NCBI GenBank assembly: GCA_034678485.1
Contig: JAXDBU010000105.1
Span: 1 to 64,000, forward strand
DNA length: 64,000 nt
Direction: 5' to 3'
Source of the DNA: PLanc-01 sp034678485
GTDB taxonomy: Bacteria; Planctomycetota; Phycisphaerae; Sedimentisphaerales; Anaerobacaceae
Positions 25,466 through 33,978 of the stretch are shown one piece after another. The notes under the pieces were generated by a model. The model searched no databases. It was not told where the DNA came from and worked only from the letters and a program-made list of their open reading frames with translations. The position numbers and the translations under genes are program-made. How positions within the stretch are numbered: position 1 is the first letter of the stretch; each line of letters opens with the position of its first letter.

Positions 25466-26335
25466 TCAGTCCATCAATGCGCTGGCCGGAACGTGGCACG
25501 CGCCCATCGGTTCGGGGGCTTGTTCGACACCGCTTGCCTGGCTGATCTTGTGGTAGTGATCGACCACCCCCGCCAGGCGACTGAGCATTTCCCGCCCTTC
25601 CTCGCTCGCTTCCAGGCCGACGATTTGCAGGCCGATGCACAGAGCGGTTCGATCCGCCGTGGGTAGGACGTTCCGGATCTGGGCGTTGAACATCAAGGGG
25701 GTCTCATAGGGCATGGGCGTGAACCGTACACCCATGAACTGGCCCTTGCGGAAATCGGCTTCGCCCACTGAAGGGCCGGAGGTCTCCTTCGCCCGTTTGA
25801 GGGGAACGATCACCTGGGCGCCGCCGGCGGAAATGTCCATCAGGCGGGCCTCGTAGTAGGTATGGGTCTTCTCGTCGGGCGCGCGTTTGCCTGTGCGGTG
25901 CCAGAGCACGACGTTGACCTTCAGCGAAGGGGGAACACTGACACGGAAATAGCTACGCCGCTGGATCACGCCGATCCGTTCGGGCGCCGCCAGAACGATG
26001 GTGCCTCCCGCCTCCGGATCGGAGGAGGGTTCCAGATTCACGACAACCGTGTCGAAGACGAACTTGCCGTAGGCGTGCTTGAAGTTCATTCCGACCGGCT
26101 GGTCGATTCGAATATTGATCGGGTGAGGTTTGCCTGTCGAGTGATATCCCTCCACGTGCAGCCGGCCTGCGCCGCCGTGGCCCGTCGTATCGGTCGCGAG
26201 CTGCTTCATGACCACCTTGGCCACGTGCCACTTGTCCTTGGACAGGTACGACATGATTGCGGGGGATTGGCTCTGGACGACCGCCTGAAGCACCGTTTGG
26301 GACTCCGTGCCCTGGAGCATGACGATCTCACTCAT
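25466..26335 (-). CDS. YcgR-like PilZ-domain protein (c-di-GMP binding)
   Basis: A 289-aa cytoplasmic protein. The N-terminal half (about 15-120) is a YcgR-N/PilZN-like beta barrel. The C-terminal PilZ domain carries both c-di-GMP motifs: RRSYFR (R-x3-R, with an additional preceding Arg) near residue 135 and DISAGG (D-x-S-x-x-G) near residue 185. YcgR-type proteins bind c-di-GMP and act on motility or on surface machinery; no flagellar genes are in the window, so the target here is unknown. GGGAGG lies six bases before ATG 26335. Convergent with pssA, the stops ten bases apart. The 370-base leader region has an inverted repeat at 26519-26544. Confidence 0.83.
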   Translation of the reverse strand: MSEIVMLQGTESQTVLQAVVQSQSPAIMSYLSKDKWHVAKVVMKQLATDTTGHGGAGRLHVEGYHSTGKPHPINIRIDQPVGMNFKHAYGKFVFDTVVVNLEPSSDPEAGGTIVLAAPERIGVIQRRSYFRVSVPPSLKVNVVLWHRTGKRAPDEKTHTYYEARLMDISAGGAQVIVPLKRAKETSGPSVGEADFRKGQFMGVRFTPMPYETPLMFNAQIRNVLPTADRTALCIGLQIVGLEASEEGREMLSRLAGVVDHYHKISQASGVEQAPEPMGACHVPASALMD

Positions 26336-26518
26336 ATCAAACCTCCCATGCCTACGTCTGTGAACACCCGTTCCTGGCGGGAGCGCCGACCGAGTCCGCA
26401 AACGCAGCCCCTTGCGTCCGGGTTCTCACGTCGTACTGCACCCGGCCTGCCCCCCAGCAGGGCATAGAGGACCCGTCGAAACGAGTCCGTCTAAAACATA
26501 TCTACTAAATCGGCCGAC

Positions 26519-26544
26519 GGCAAAAATCACATAAGCTTTTTGCC
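26519..26544. repeat. AT-rich inverted repeat between divergent genes
   Basis: GGCAAAAA (26519-26526) and TTTTTGCC (26537-26544) form perfect 8-bp arms. It lies in the 373-base gap between the PilZ gene and the GH95 remnant, which face away from each other, so it is more likely an operator or leader hairpin than a terminator. No other feature was seen in the gap. Confidence 0.5.
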
Positions 26545-26708
26545 CCATCCGGGCGCCCCGTATGGGCACAACCCCATAATCGCTTCGGAGTCGATGGTTG
26601 CAGCGGTGCATCGCTTCGGATATTGTGACCTGGACTACCGGATCGTCTGCCGGCCCCGCACGGGGGAGTATTATCAGACCGCACGCTGGGATCAGCAGGA
26701 GATGCAGT

Positions 26709-27434
26709 ATGAAGATGCAGTTTGCCGGGGCAGTTGCAGTCATCGCATTGGGTGCTTTTGTGCGTGCGGTTTCCGCCGCTCCGGCGGATCGGCAGGACCT
26801 CTGCCTGTGGTATACCCACCCGGCACGAGAGTGGACCGAAGCATTGCCCATCGGCAACGGCCGGCTCGGCGCCATGGTCCTCGGCAACGTCGCCGACGAT
26901 CGGATCATCCTCCGCGGCCGGATTAAACGCGAGCACGATCAGACTCACCAGAACGTCGGCATGAAGTTCGAGGCCCACGTCCTCGCCCAAGCCAAGGGCG
27001 GCGCTGTCGCCAGTCAGGATGGCAAGCTCTCCGTGGACAAGGCGGATGAGCTGCTGCTTCTGATCGCCGGCGCTACCGACTACCGTGGGAGCGAACCCGC
27101 CGGCCTGTGCCGGACCCACCTTGCCGCGGCAGCCGACTCGTACGAGCGACTGCGCGACAGGCACGTCGCGGACCACCGCAGGCTCTTCCGGCGTGTCCGT
27201 CTGGATCTCGGCCGAACCGAGAATACGAGCAAACCGACGGACCAGCGTCTCGCCGGGATCGCCAAGGGCGTCATTCGCCCCAAGGCCGGCGGCATTTGCC
27301 GTGTCCGAACCGTTTCGCCCATCCGTGTCAGTCCGGCGGGCGCACCGGTGAGTGCGACCAAGCCCCACAAAGGGGTCGTCGAGTTCGAAACGCAAGCCGG
27401 ACGAAACCACATTCTGGATGCCGAAAACCGCTGA
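26709..27434 (+). pseudogene. GH95 alpha-L-fucosidase remnant, collapsed by in-frame deletions
   Basis: The frame starts with a secretion signal (MKMQFAGAVAVIALGAFVRA) and the GH95 opening LWYTHPAREWTEALPIGNG followed by RLGAMVLGN. It then jumps to a mid-protein piece (GMKFEAHVLAQAKGGAVAS, KADELLLLIAGATDYRG), to DSYERLRDRHVADHRRLF, and finally to the family C-terminal strand VEFETQAGRNHIL. An intact GH95 enzyme has about 750-800 residues; only about 240 remain and the catalytic barrel is missing. All joins keep one frame, so a short secreted protein could still be made, but not a fucosidase. A ribosome site (CAGGAG) is still present. Confidence 0.78.
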
Positions 27435-27488
27435 TCCTCGGATCATTCCGGCAACCGATTCGCGCAACGAAGTGAGGAACGACTGCCA

Positions 27489-28190
27489 ATGCCTATAGAA
27501 CTGGGACTCGGACTGGTCTGGTATGCGGTGTTTGTGATCTCAACGACTTTTCACGAAGCTGCTCACGCGTTCGCTGCCTTCAGACTCGGTGACCGGACGG
27601 CTCGTAATGCCGGCTTGACCACACTCGATCCAATCCCCCACATCCAGCGTTCACCGATCGGCATGGTGGCGGTCCCCATCGTTTCCTTCCTGTTCAGCGG
27701 CTGGATGGTCGGTTGGGCGAGCACCCCGTATGATCCGTATTGGGCGGACGCCAACCGCAGAAAAGCCGCCTGGATGGCCCTGGCGGGACCCGGCGCCAAC
27801 CTCGTGCTGATTCTCCTGGCCGCCGCGATCATCCGGATCGGCGTGGCTCTGGACCTGTTCATGGCGCCGCTGGAATCCACCTGGACCCAGGTCACGGTCG
27901 CCCGGTCCCCCGGCCTGGTCGCGGGCGCCGCGGTGGTCGTCAGCGTCCTGTTTTCGCTGAATCTGATCCTGCTGGTCTTCAATCTGCTGCCCCTGCCCCC
28001 GCTCGACGGCAGCGAGATCCTCACGTTGTTCCTCGACGACCGCACAGCCCAGCGGTATCGGGAATTCATGGCCCAACCCGCCGCGAGCATGGTTGGCCTG
28101 GTCGTCGCCTGGAACGTGATTGAGGGCCTTCTGGGCCCCGCCCACGGCTTGGCCCTGAACCTCCTCTACCCCGGCGCCGGGTATCATTGA
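27489..28190 (+). CDS. M50 family membrane metalloprotease (site-2 protease type)
   Basis: A 233-aa inner-membrane protein with five or so helices. The zinc motif HEAAH is at about residues 22-26, and the second motif NLLPLPPLDGSEIL, about residues 162-175, supplies the third ligand Asp. ALAGPGANL between them is typical of the compact YwhC-like bacterial S2P group. Such proteases cut membrane proteins within the bilayer. No partner anti-sigma factor is adjacent. It should be compared with the M50-like segment fused to enolase at 20.4-23.1 kb, which has a different, longer domain. Start ATG 27489 has only a distant GAGG. Confidence 0.88.
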   Translation: MPIELGLGLVWYAVFVISTTFHEAAHAFAAFRLGDRTARNAGLTTLDPIPHIQRSPIGMVAVPIVSFLFSGWMVGWASTPYDPYWADANRRKAAWMALAGPGANLVLILLAAAIIRIGVALDLFMAPLESTWTQVTVARSPGLVAGAAVVVSVLFSLNLILLVFNLLPLPPLDGSEILTLFLDDRTAQRYREFMAQPAASMVGLVVAWNVIEGLLGPAHGLALNLLYPGAGYH

Positions 28191-28465
28191 CGCAATTCCA
28201 GAGCCAATCGAATTGCATTCGGCTCGAGGAGTGCGGTCATGCACCCTCATCGGATCGCCGCGAAGAACGGTCTTGACAACCGGACGCAAATGTGCTCTGC
28301 TCTCGCAAGATGGGTAGGCGATTCGGCAGCACGGACCCGCGTCCTCGTATTTGATGGCATTCTCAGCTTAGACGGTTTCAGCGATTCGTGAAGGTGTGTC
28401 CTTGCGCCGGCTGCGTGGCCGGACGGGGTGTGTCTTTCATTTCGACCTGTATAAGGAGACGCATC

Positions 28466-29050
28466 ATGAACGAACAAGCTCTGAGCAGGGGAACAAACCG
28501 ACGTGACATGTTGAAATGGTCTGGGATGGGCGTGCTCGCGGGCGCGGCGACCACTGTCCTGACGCCGGGGAAGGCCCGCGCCGCGGATGCGGAGGCCAAG
28601 ATTCTCCATGCCTCGTGGATCCACGGCAACACCATGGAGATCGAGTATCCCGAACGAATTGCCTTCCAGGAGCACGTGGGCTACCACTTCCAGATCGAAG
28701 GCAACCCCGGCACCTCGAACTGGTTCCACTTCTCGATCCCCACGCCGGTGATCATCGACGATGCGCGCCTGCGCATCAGTGCCGCCATGCTCTTGTTCGA
28801 GACGGACTCCGTGGACGCCTTCGTCCGGGACGTACACGTCTACGATGGGGGCACGAGGATTGCTGTCTTCGACGACGTCTACCTCTCGGAGAACGCAGGA
28901 TTCGTCAAGTTCGACCTGCCGGAACGGCCGGAGGTGTCCTGGGGCATCGGAATCTCCGTCGGCGTCGGCTTTGGCGTGGAGATGATGGGGCACCGCATGC
29001 GTTTCATCTCCGCCGGCTGCGACTTCACGCTCCAGGCGCCCGAGCAGTAG
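28466..29050 (+). CDS. Exported hypothetical protein with Tat-like signal
   Basis: A 194-aa protein starting at ATG 28466 with AAGGAG seven bases upstream. The leader has NRRDMLKW, a twin-arginine pattern, then a hydrophobic segment (MGVLAGAATTVLTP) and an ARA-type cleavage site, so it is probably exported folded. The mature part looks like a single beta-sandwich (ASWIHGNTMEIEYPER, GTSNWFHFSIPTPV, VHVYDGGTRIAVFDDVYL). No enzymatic residues stand out. Family not recognised with certainty. It lies alone between the M50 protease and an aldo/keto reductase. Confidence 0.7.
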   Translation: MNEQALSRGTNRRDMLKWSGMGVLAGAATTVLTPGKARAADAEAKILHASWIHGNTMEIEYPERIAFQEHVGYHFQIEGNPGTSNWFHFSIPTPVIIDDARLRISAAMLLFETDSVDAFVRDVHVYDGGTRIAVFDDVYLSENAGFVKFDLPERPEVSWGIGISVGVGFGVEMMGHRMRFISAGCDFTLQAPEQ

Positions 29051-29141
29051 ACGCCACATGCCTATTGATAAAGCCGCCTTGCCCGACTATCCTACTGGGG
29101 CACAAGGGAGTACGTTGCGACGCCCTTTCGGAGAACGAGGC

Positions 29142-30116
29142 ATGCAACAACGGCAACTGGGCAAGACGGATATGCGGCTCACGACGGTGGGCCTGGGCAC
29201 CTGGGCCATGGGCGGGCCATGGCAGTACGGCTGGGGACCACAGGATGACGACGAAGCAATCGCGTCGGTCCTGGAGGCCCTGGATCAAGGGATCAACTGG
29301 ATCGATACGGCCCCTGCTTACGGCTTGGGCCACTCGGAAGAGCTGGTCGGCCAGGCTCTGCGCCGGACGAAGCACAGACCCTACATCGCCACCAAGTGCG
29401 GCATCCTCTGGAACGACAAGAAAGAGAAGGTCGTACACCTGAAGCGCGACAGCATCCGCCGGGAGTGCCACGACAGCCTCCGGCGGCTCGGCGTCGAGAC
29501 CATCGACCTGTATCAGATGCACTGGCCTGACCCCGACCCGGATATCGAGGAGGCCTGGGAAGAGATGGCCCACCTGGCGAAGGAGGGCAAAGTCCGCTAC
29601 CTGGGCGTGTCGAATTTCAGCGTGCAGCAGATGGAGAGGGTCGCGAAGATCCACCCGATCTCGTCGTTGCAGCCGCCGTACAGCATGTTGCATCGCGAGG
29701 TCGAGGACGAGCTGCTCCCGTACTGCGCTCAGCACGGGATCGGCGTGGTCGTCTACAGTCCCATGCAGCGAGGACTCTTGACGGGCGCATTCAATCGGGA
29801 GCGGCTTGCAGCCCTGGCGCCCGACGACCACCGCAGGCGGATGCCGGAGTTTCAGGACCCGCAGTTCGGCGCCACGCTGGAACTGGTGGAAGGGCTCAAG
29901 AAGATCGCCCGGTGCCACGGCAAGACCGTCTCGCAGTTGGCTGTTGCGTGGGTGCTACGCAGGTCGGAGGTAACCGCGGCCATCGTCGGCGCCCGTCGGC
30001 CCGGACAGATCGTTGAGACCGCGCCGGCCTCCGACTGGAACCTCGGCAAGGAAGATATCGAAGAAATCGAAAGGCCGCTGGCCGCGAGGGACAGGACGCT
30101 CGCCGGCGGTTCATAA
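29142..30116 (+). CDS. Aldo/keto reductase
   Basis: A 324-aa TIM-barrel NADPH-dependent oxidoreductase. The catalytic tetrad is visible: Asp and Tyr in WIDTAPAYGLGHSE, Lys in YIATKCG, His in LYQMHWPD. The cofactor end has SEVTAAIVGARRPGQI. It belongs to the group without the long substrate loops of mammalian AKRs, near the YajO/galactose-dehydrogenase type, so a sugar or small aldehyde substrate is plausible but not shown. The start is ATG 29142 (GGAG eight bases upstream); the frame extends to 29058 without family similarity. A short hairpin (30128-30144) separates it from purB. Confidence 0.9.
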   Translation: MQQRQLGKTDMRLTTVGLGTWAMGGPWQYGWGPQDDDEAIASVLEALDQGINWIDTAPAYGLGHSEELVGQALRRTKHRPYIATKCGILWNDKKEKVVHLKRDSIRRECHDSLRRLGVETIDLYQMHWPDPDPDIEEAWEEMAHLAKEGKVRYLGVSNFSVQQMERVAKIHPISSLQPPYSMLHREVEDELLPYCAQHGIGVVVYSPMQRGLLTGAFNRERLAALAPDDHRRRMPEFQDPQFGATLELVEGLKKIARCHGKTVSQLAVAWVLRRSEVTAAIVGARRPGQIVETAPASDWNLGKEDIEEIERPLAARDRTLAGGS

Positions 30117-30127
30117 GGCCTATTCGT

Positions 30128-30144
30128 CCTATGGGTCTCATAGG
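30128..30144. repeat. Short palindrome between aldo/keto reductase and purB
   Basis: CCTATG (30128-30133) and CATAGG (30139-30144) pair around a five-base loop, and the flanking GGCCTAT/ATAGGCC can extend it in another register. Lies 20 bases before the purB start; it may be a processing or translation-control hairpin or a small repeat unit. Confidence 0.4.
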
Positions 30145-30163
30145 CCCGAGAGAAGGAAACAGG

Positions 30164-31597
30164 ATGTCCCAGGAACAAAACGTCTACACCAGTCCGCTCG
30201 TGGAGCGAAACGCCTCGCGGGAGATGGCGGAACTCTTCGGCGCCCAGAAGAAGTTCAGCACGTGGCGCCGGCTCTGGCTCGAGCTCGCCAAGGCCGAGAA
30301 GAAGCTCGGGTTGGCGATCAAACAGAGCCAGATCGACGAGATGGCCAGGCACCTCGACGACGTCGACTTTGACAAAGCGGCCGTCTACGAACGGCAGTTC
30401 CGCCACGACGTGATGGCGCACGTCTACGCGTTTGGCGAGGTCGCGCCGAAGGCGGCTCCAATCATCCACTTGGGTGCGACGAGCTGCTACGTCGGCGACA
30501 ACGCGGACCTGATCATCATGCGCGACGCCCTCCGGCTCGTCGCGGGCAAGCTGGCCGCCGTGATCGACCTGCTGGCGAAGTTCGCACAGGAGTACCGCGA
30601 CATGCCCACGCTGGGCTTCACGCACTTCCAGCCGGCCCAGCTCACCACGGTCGGCAAGCGCGCCACCCTCTGGTCCCAGGAGTTCGCGATGGACCTCGAC
30701 GAGGTCGAGCACCGGATCGCGACGCTCCCCTTCCGCGGCGTCAAGGGCACGACCGGTACGCAGGCTTCCTTCATGGAACTCTTCGAGGGCCGACACGCCA
30801 AGGTCCGACAGCTCGACAAGGACGTGGCCGCGGCGTTCGGCTTCAAGAAGGTCTGTCCCGTCACGGGCCAGACCTACACGCGGAAGATCGACACGCTCGT
30901 CGTCAACACGTTGGCCTTGATCGCGCAGTCGGCGCACAAGACGTGCAATGACCTTCGCCTGCTGGCCCACCTCAAGGAGATGGAGGAGCCGTTCGAGAAG
31001 TCGCAGATCGGCTCGTCCGCCATGGCCTACAAGCGAAACCCGATGCGATGCGAGCGAGTGACGGCGCTGAGCCGGCTCGTACTGAGCCTAGCTACCAGTC
31101 CTGCGATGACTGCCTCGGAACAATGGTTCGAGCGGACGCTCGACGACTCCGCCAACAAGCGAGTCGTGATCCCGGAGGCGTTCCTGGCGGTCGATGGCAT
31201 CCTGCAGATCCTCCTGAACGTCTGCGACGGCCTGGTCGTGTATCCGAAGGTGATCGAATCGCACGTGATGGCCGAGCTACCCTTCATGGCGACGGAGAAC
31301 ATCCTCATGGCCGCGGTCAAGGCCGGCGGCAACCGCCAGGACCTGCACGAGAAGATCCGCCTGTACTCGCAGGCGGCCGCCAACGAGGTGAAACGGTTCG
31401 GCCGGCCCAACGACCTGATCGCCCGCCTGCGGACGGATATCGCCTTCGCAAATCTGAATTTCGAGAAGGTCCTGGACCCCGCAGCCTACGTCGGCCGAGC
31501 CCCTGAACAAGTGGACGAGTTCATCCGAGCCGTCGTGGCCCCGATCCGAAAACGGTACGCGAACGAACTCAACCGAAAAGTCGAGCTGAAGGTGTAG
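30164..31597 (+). CDS. purB: Adenylosuccinate lyase
   Basis: A 477-aa fumarase/aspartase-superfamily enzyme that releases fumarate twice in purine synthesis (SAICAR to AICAR, adenylosuccinate to AMP). It is the longer, eukaryote-like type. Motifs include IIHLGATSCYVGDNAD, LGFTHFQPAQLTTVGKRA and the signature loop IGSSAMAYKRNPMR with the catalytic Ser. GGNRQDLHEKIR in the C-terminal part is also typical. A leading MSQEQNVYTSPL matches the family start; GAAGGAAAC precedes ATG 30164. pyrE follows after a 110-base gap with an AT-rich inverted repeat, so two nucleotide pathways lie side by side. Confidence 0.95.
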   Translation: MSQEQNVYTSPLVERNASREMAELFGAQKKFSTWRRLWLELAKAEKKLGLAIKQSQIDEMARHLDDVDFDKAAVYERQFRHDVMAHVYAFGEVAPKAAPIIHLGATSCYVGDNADLIIMRDALRLVAGKLAAVIDLLAKFAQEYRDMPTLGFTHFQPAQLTTVGKRATLWSQEFAMDLDEVEHRIATLPFRGVKGTTGTQASFMELFEGRHAKVRQLDKDVAAAFGFKKVCPVTGQTYTRKIDTLVVNTLALIAQSAHKTCNDLRLLAHLKEMEEPFEKSQIGSSAMAYKRNPMRCERVTALSRLVLSLATSPAMTASEQWFERTLDDSANKRVVIPEAFLAVDGILQILLNVCDGLVVYPKVIESHVMAELPFMATENILMAAVKAGGNRQDLHEKIRLYSQAAANEVKRFGRPNDLIARLRTDIAFANLNFEKVLDPAAYVGRAPEQVDEFIRAVVAPIRKRYANELNRKVELKV

Positions 31598-31606
31598 TGA
31601 TTGACG

Positions 31607-31672
31607 ATTTACTATTTGAGCGTCGAGGCTTCGGGCCAGCTTCAAGACTTTCGGCCCCTTCAAATAGTAAAT
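31607..31672. repeat. AT-rich inverted repeat between purB and pyrE
   Basis: ATTTACTATTTGA (31607-31619) and TCAAATAGTAAAT (31660-31672) are perfect 13-bp arms around a GC-rich 40-base loop; the word TAGTAAAT is repeated beyond the right arm. Very AT-rich against GC-rich neighbours, so probably an inserted repeat unit rather than an ordinary terminator. Confidence 0.7.
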
Positions 31673-31707
31673 AGTAATTAGTAAATGGTAAATACCGAGG
31701 GTTTTCC

Positions 31708-32232
31708 GTGACGAAGAAAGAACTCATCCAGCGTATCAAGCAGACCGCGTATCTCGAAGGCGATTTCGTTCTTCGCAGCGGCAAGCGGAGCAAGTATTAC
31801 CTCGACAAATACCTCTTCGAGACCTGCCCGGACATCCTCAAGGCGCTGGGCAAGGAGTTTTCGAAGCATATGACGGAGGACGTGACGTTGATCGCCGGCG
31901 CGGAGCTGGGCGGCGTCGCGCTGGCGGCGGCGACCGCTATGGAGACGAGCGCCAACTGGATCATCGTCCGCAACAGCAAGAAGGATTACGGCACGAGCAA
32001 GCTCGTCGAGGGCGTCCTCAAGGCGGGCGACGTCGTCCTGCTCGTCGAGGACATCGCCACCACCGGCGGCCAGGTCCTCGAAGCCGCCAAGGTCATCACC
32101 GACGCGGGCGCCACTGTCAAGAAGATCGTCTGCGTCATCGACCGCAAGCAGGGCGCCCGCGAGAACATCGAAGGCGCGGGCTACGCCTTCGAATCAATCA
32201 TCACGAAGGACGACCTGGGAATCACGGACTGA
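31708..32232 (+). CDS. pyrE: Orotate phosphoribosyltransferase
   Basis: A 174-aa enzyme joining orotate and PRPP to give OMP in pyrimidine synthesis. The PRPP-binding loop is VVLLVEDIATTGGQVLEAA, and FVLRSGKRSKYYLDKYLF is the orotate/phosphate segment. IAGAELGGVALAAATA is the pyrophosphate-side loop. It starts at a GTG (31708) with CGAGG seven bases upstream. Its last codons overlap the 3' end of coaB, which comes from the other strand, by 11 bases. Confidence 0.93.
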   Translation: MTKKELIQRIKQTAYLEGDFVLRSGKRSKYYLDKYLFETCPDILKALGKEFSKHMTEDVTLIAGAELGGVALAAATAMETSANWIIVRNSKKDYGTSKLVEGVLKAGDVVLLVEDIATTGGQVLEAAKVITDAGATVKKIVCVIDRKQGARENIEGAGYAFESIITKDDLGITD

Positions 32233-32902
32233 TTGATGATGGATGATTGTTGATTGATGATTTGCGCGTCGCGTCGATCATGCGGATGATCCGGCGCGCG
32301 CTCGCAGCCTTCCTTGCATCCCTGATTTCGAGCCAGTCCATTCTCCGGGTTCTGACGTACAGAGTCGATGTGTCGCTACCGATGGAACTGGGTGCGTTGG
32401 CGACAATCATGTCGACGTGCTTTTCTCGCATCTTGCGTTCGGCGTTGACACGCAGGTCGCGATCCTCCAGGGCGAAGCCGACGACGATCTGCGGCCCGCG
32501 GCCCGTGGTTCGTGACTTGGTTTTGTGCCTGCCGGCCCACTTGAGGATGTCCGCCGTGGGCTTGAGTTCGAGGGTGAGCTTCGTGGGTCGCTTCTTGAGC
32601 TTGGTTCTCGCTGGCCTGGCCGGCGTGTAGTCCGAAACCGCGGCGGCCATGATCAGGCAGTCACACTCGGGGAACCGCTCTTTCACCGCCTTGAACATCT
32701 CGGCGGCGCTCTCGACGCGAATCACCTTCGCGCCGGATGGGGGTTTCAGCGCCGTTGGTGCGGTGATTAGCGTCACCTCATGGCCGGCTCTCAACGCCGC
32801 GTGCGCCAGCGCATAGCCCATCCTGCCGCTGCTGGCATTCGAGATGAATCGCACCGGATCGATGTATTCGCGGGTTCCCCCCGCCGTGATCACAAAACGC
32901 AT
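32222..32902 (-). CDS. coaB: Phosphopantothenate--cysteine ligase (stand-alone CoaB)
   Basis: A 226-aa protein equal to the C-terminal half of bacterial CoaBC. It joins 4'-phosphopantothenate and cysteine using CTP. The family opening ITAGGTREYIDPVRFISN is followed by ASSGRMGYALA, the nucleotide-site segment CDCLIMAAAVSDYTP, and VGFALEDRD near the dimer loop. VANAPSSIGSDTS corresponds to the family N-x3-xx-G segment. In most bacteria this is fused to CoaC; here it is separate, and coaC lies upstream beyond a 200-base repeat-bearing gap. ATG 32902 has GAGG eight bases ahead. Its 3' end overlaps pyrE by 11 bases. Confidence 0.9.
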   Translation of the reverse strand: MRFVITAGGTREYIDPVRFISNASSGRMGYALAHAALRAGHEVTLITAPTALKPPSGAKVIRVESAAEMFKAVKERFPECDCLIMAAAVSDYTPARPARTKLKKRPTKLTLELKPTADILKWAGRHKTKSRTTGRGPQIVVGFALEDRDLRVNAERKMREKHVDMIVANAPSSIGSDTSTLYVRTRRMDWLEIRDARKAASARRIIRMIDATRKSSINNHPSSISP

Positions 32903-32963
32903 CGTGTGCCTCGCTGAATCATGCCACAACATGCGAGATCGAAAGAGCTGACTGTGTGTGTCT

Positions 32964-33080
32964 GTCATCCTGAGCGAAGCGAAGGATCTGGGCTACGGTC
33001 TGCAATCGGGCACGGATACGGAAGGGTATTCTTGGCCGGGTGCCAGATGCTTCACTCCACTTCGTTCCGTTCAGCATGAC
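32964..33080. repeat. Composite intergenic repeat between coaC and coaB
   Basis: Starts GTCATCCTGAGCGAAGCGAA and ends with the inverted relative TTCGTTCCGTTCAGCATGAC. The same GTCAT-CTGA-CGAAG-GAAG words occur at 47720 and 53921. It separates two genes that are normally fused, so an insertion here may be linked to the split, or may simply sit in the gap. Confidence 0.7.
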
Positions 33081-33107
33081 AAAGCAAAGACCACCCGACA
33101 AGACCTC

Positions 33108-33674
33108 CTATTCGCGGCTTTTGTCTCTCTCAGCGGCCAGTTCCTCGATGGCCGCGAGAATATCCTGGGGCTCGGCCATTCTTCCGATGCCCTCCGTGCC
33201 GCAGGCCAAGCGTCCCGTCGCCGGACCGACGAAGCGGACGCCCATCGCCCGCAGGGTCTCGACGTTGCGCTTCACCGCCGGGCTTTCCCACATCCGCGTG
33301 TTCATGGCCGGCGCGAGCAGCGTCGGCGTCGCCCAGCAGACACAGAGCGTCGTGCTGAGCAGATCGTCGCAGATGCCGTTGGCGACCTTGCCCAGCATGT
33401 CGGCGCAGGCGGGGGCCACGACCACGATCTGCGCCCAATCGGCCAGAGAGATGTGAGCGCTGCTGCGATCTGCTGGATCGCTCCAGAGGCTCGTGTACGC
33501 AGGTCCGGCGGTGACCGCCTCGAAGCTTTTGGGGCCGACGAGCTGACAAGCGGCTTCCGTCATGACCGTCCGCACGCTTGCGCCGGCGGCCGTCAGTTTG
33601 CTGGCCAGATCCACCGCCTTGTAGGCGGCGATTCCGCCGGTAACGCCCAGCACGATATTCGCGTCCTTGAGCAC
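33108..33674 (-). CDS. coaC: Phosphopantothenoylcysteine decarboxylase (stand-alone CoaC)
   Basis: A 188-aa HFCD-family flavoprotein that decarboxylates phosphopantothenoylcysteine to phosphopantetheine. Visible are VLGVTGGIAAYKAVDLA (FMN site), the catalytic His in SSAHISLADWAQ, and the substrate clamp APAMNTRMWESPAV. CGTEGIGRM near the end carries the conserved substrate-flap Cys. It starts at GTG 33674 with AGGGGG seven bases upstream. It directly follows rpoZ (22 bases), continuing the conserved yicC-gmk-rpoZ-coa order. Confidence 0.92.
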   Translation of the reverse strand: MLKDANIVLGVTGGIAAYKAVDLASKLTAAGASVRTVMTEAACQLVGPKSFEAVTAGPAYTSLWSDPADRSSAHISLADWAQIVVVAPACADMLGKVANGICDDLLSTTLCVCWATPTLLAPAMNTRMWESPAVKRNVETLRAMGVRFVGPATGRLACGTEGIGRMAEPQDILAAIEELAAERDKSRE

Positions 33675-33696
33675 CCGGTTTCCCCCTCTCAGACCC

Positions 33697-33978
33697 TCAC
33701 AGAGGATGCTTCTCAAACAGGCGATCCAGCTCTTCGCTTCTGCTGGTCTCCACCACGTCCGCTTTCGGCTTGCGGACATAGGGGGTCTCATCGACTGTGA
33801 TCTTGTCCTGGAGGATCTCCTGGACGACGATCTCCATCATGGTCCTGCCCTCGATGTTGTCGATGAGGGGCCGGGAGCCCTGCAGCAGCTCGAGCATGCG
33901 CTTCTGGATCAGCGCTGCCAGCTTGAACCGACCGCCGACCTTCTTGACGATTTCATCACTCTTGAGTTCTTCCAGCAT
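33697..33978 (-). CDS. rpoZ: DNA-directed RNA polymerase subunit omega
   Basis: A 93-aa omega-like protein. The core is KVGGRFKLAALIQKRMLELL, then RPLIDNIEGRTMMEIVVQEI, matching the omega pattern (basic helix, then acidic turn). Omega helps assemble beta' and can take part in ppGpp sensing. ATG 33978 lies inside the gmk 3' end with GGAG seven bases upstream. The position directly after gmk is a standard bacterial order and supports the call. The C-terminal 20 residues are variable. Confidence 0.85.
   Translation of the reverse strand: MLEELKSDEIVKKVGGRFKLAALIQKRMLELLQGSRPLIDNIEGRTMMEIVVQEILQDKITVDETPYVRKPKADVVETSRSEELDRLFEKHPL

Noticed and set aside
26336..26600. Possible c-di-GMP (GEMM) riboswitch in the leader of the PilZ gene, because of a GGACGCAAGGGGC string on the minus strand
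   Set aside because: The other fixed parts of the GEMM aptamer (the AGGGCAAACC-type segment and tetraloop/receptor pairing) are not present in the right order.
28247..29059. Minus-strand frame antisense to the Tat-signal protein
   Set aside because: Composition of a shadow frame; the plus-strand gene has a strong ribosome site and signal peptide.
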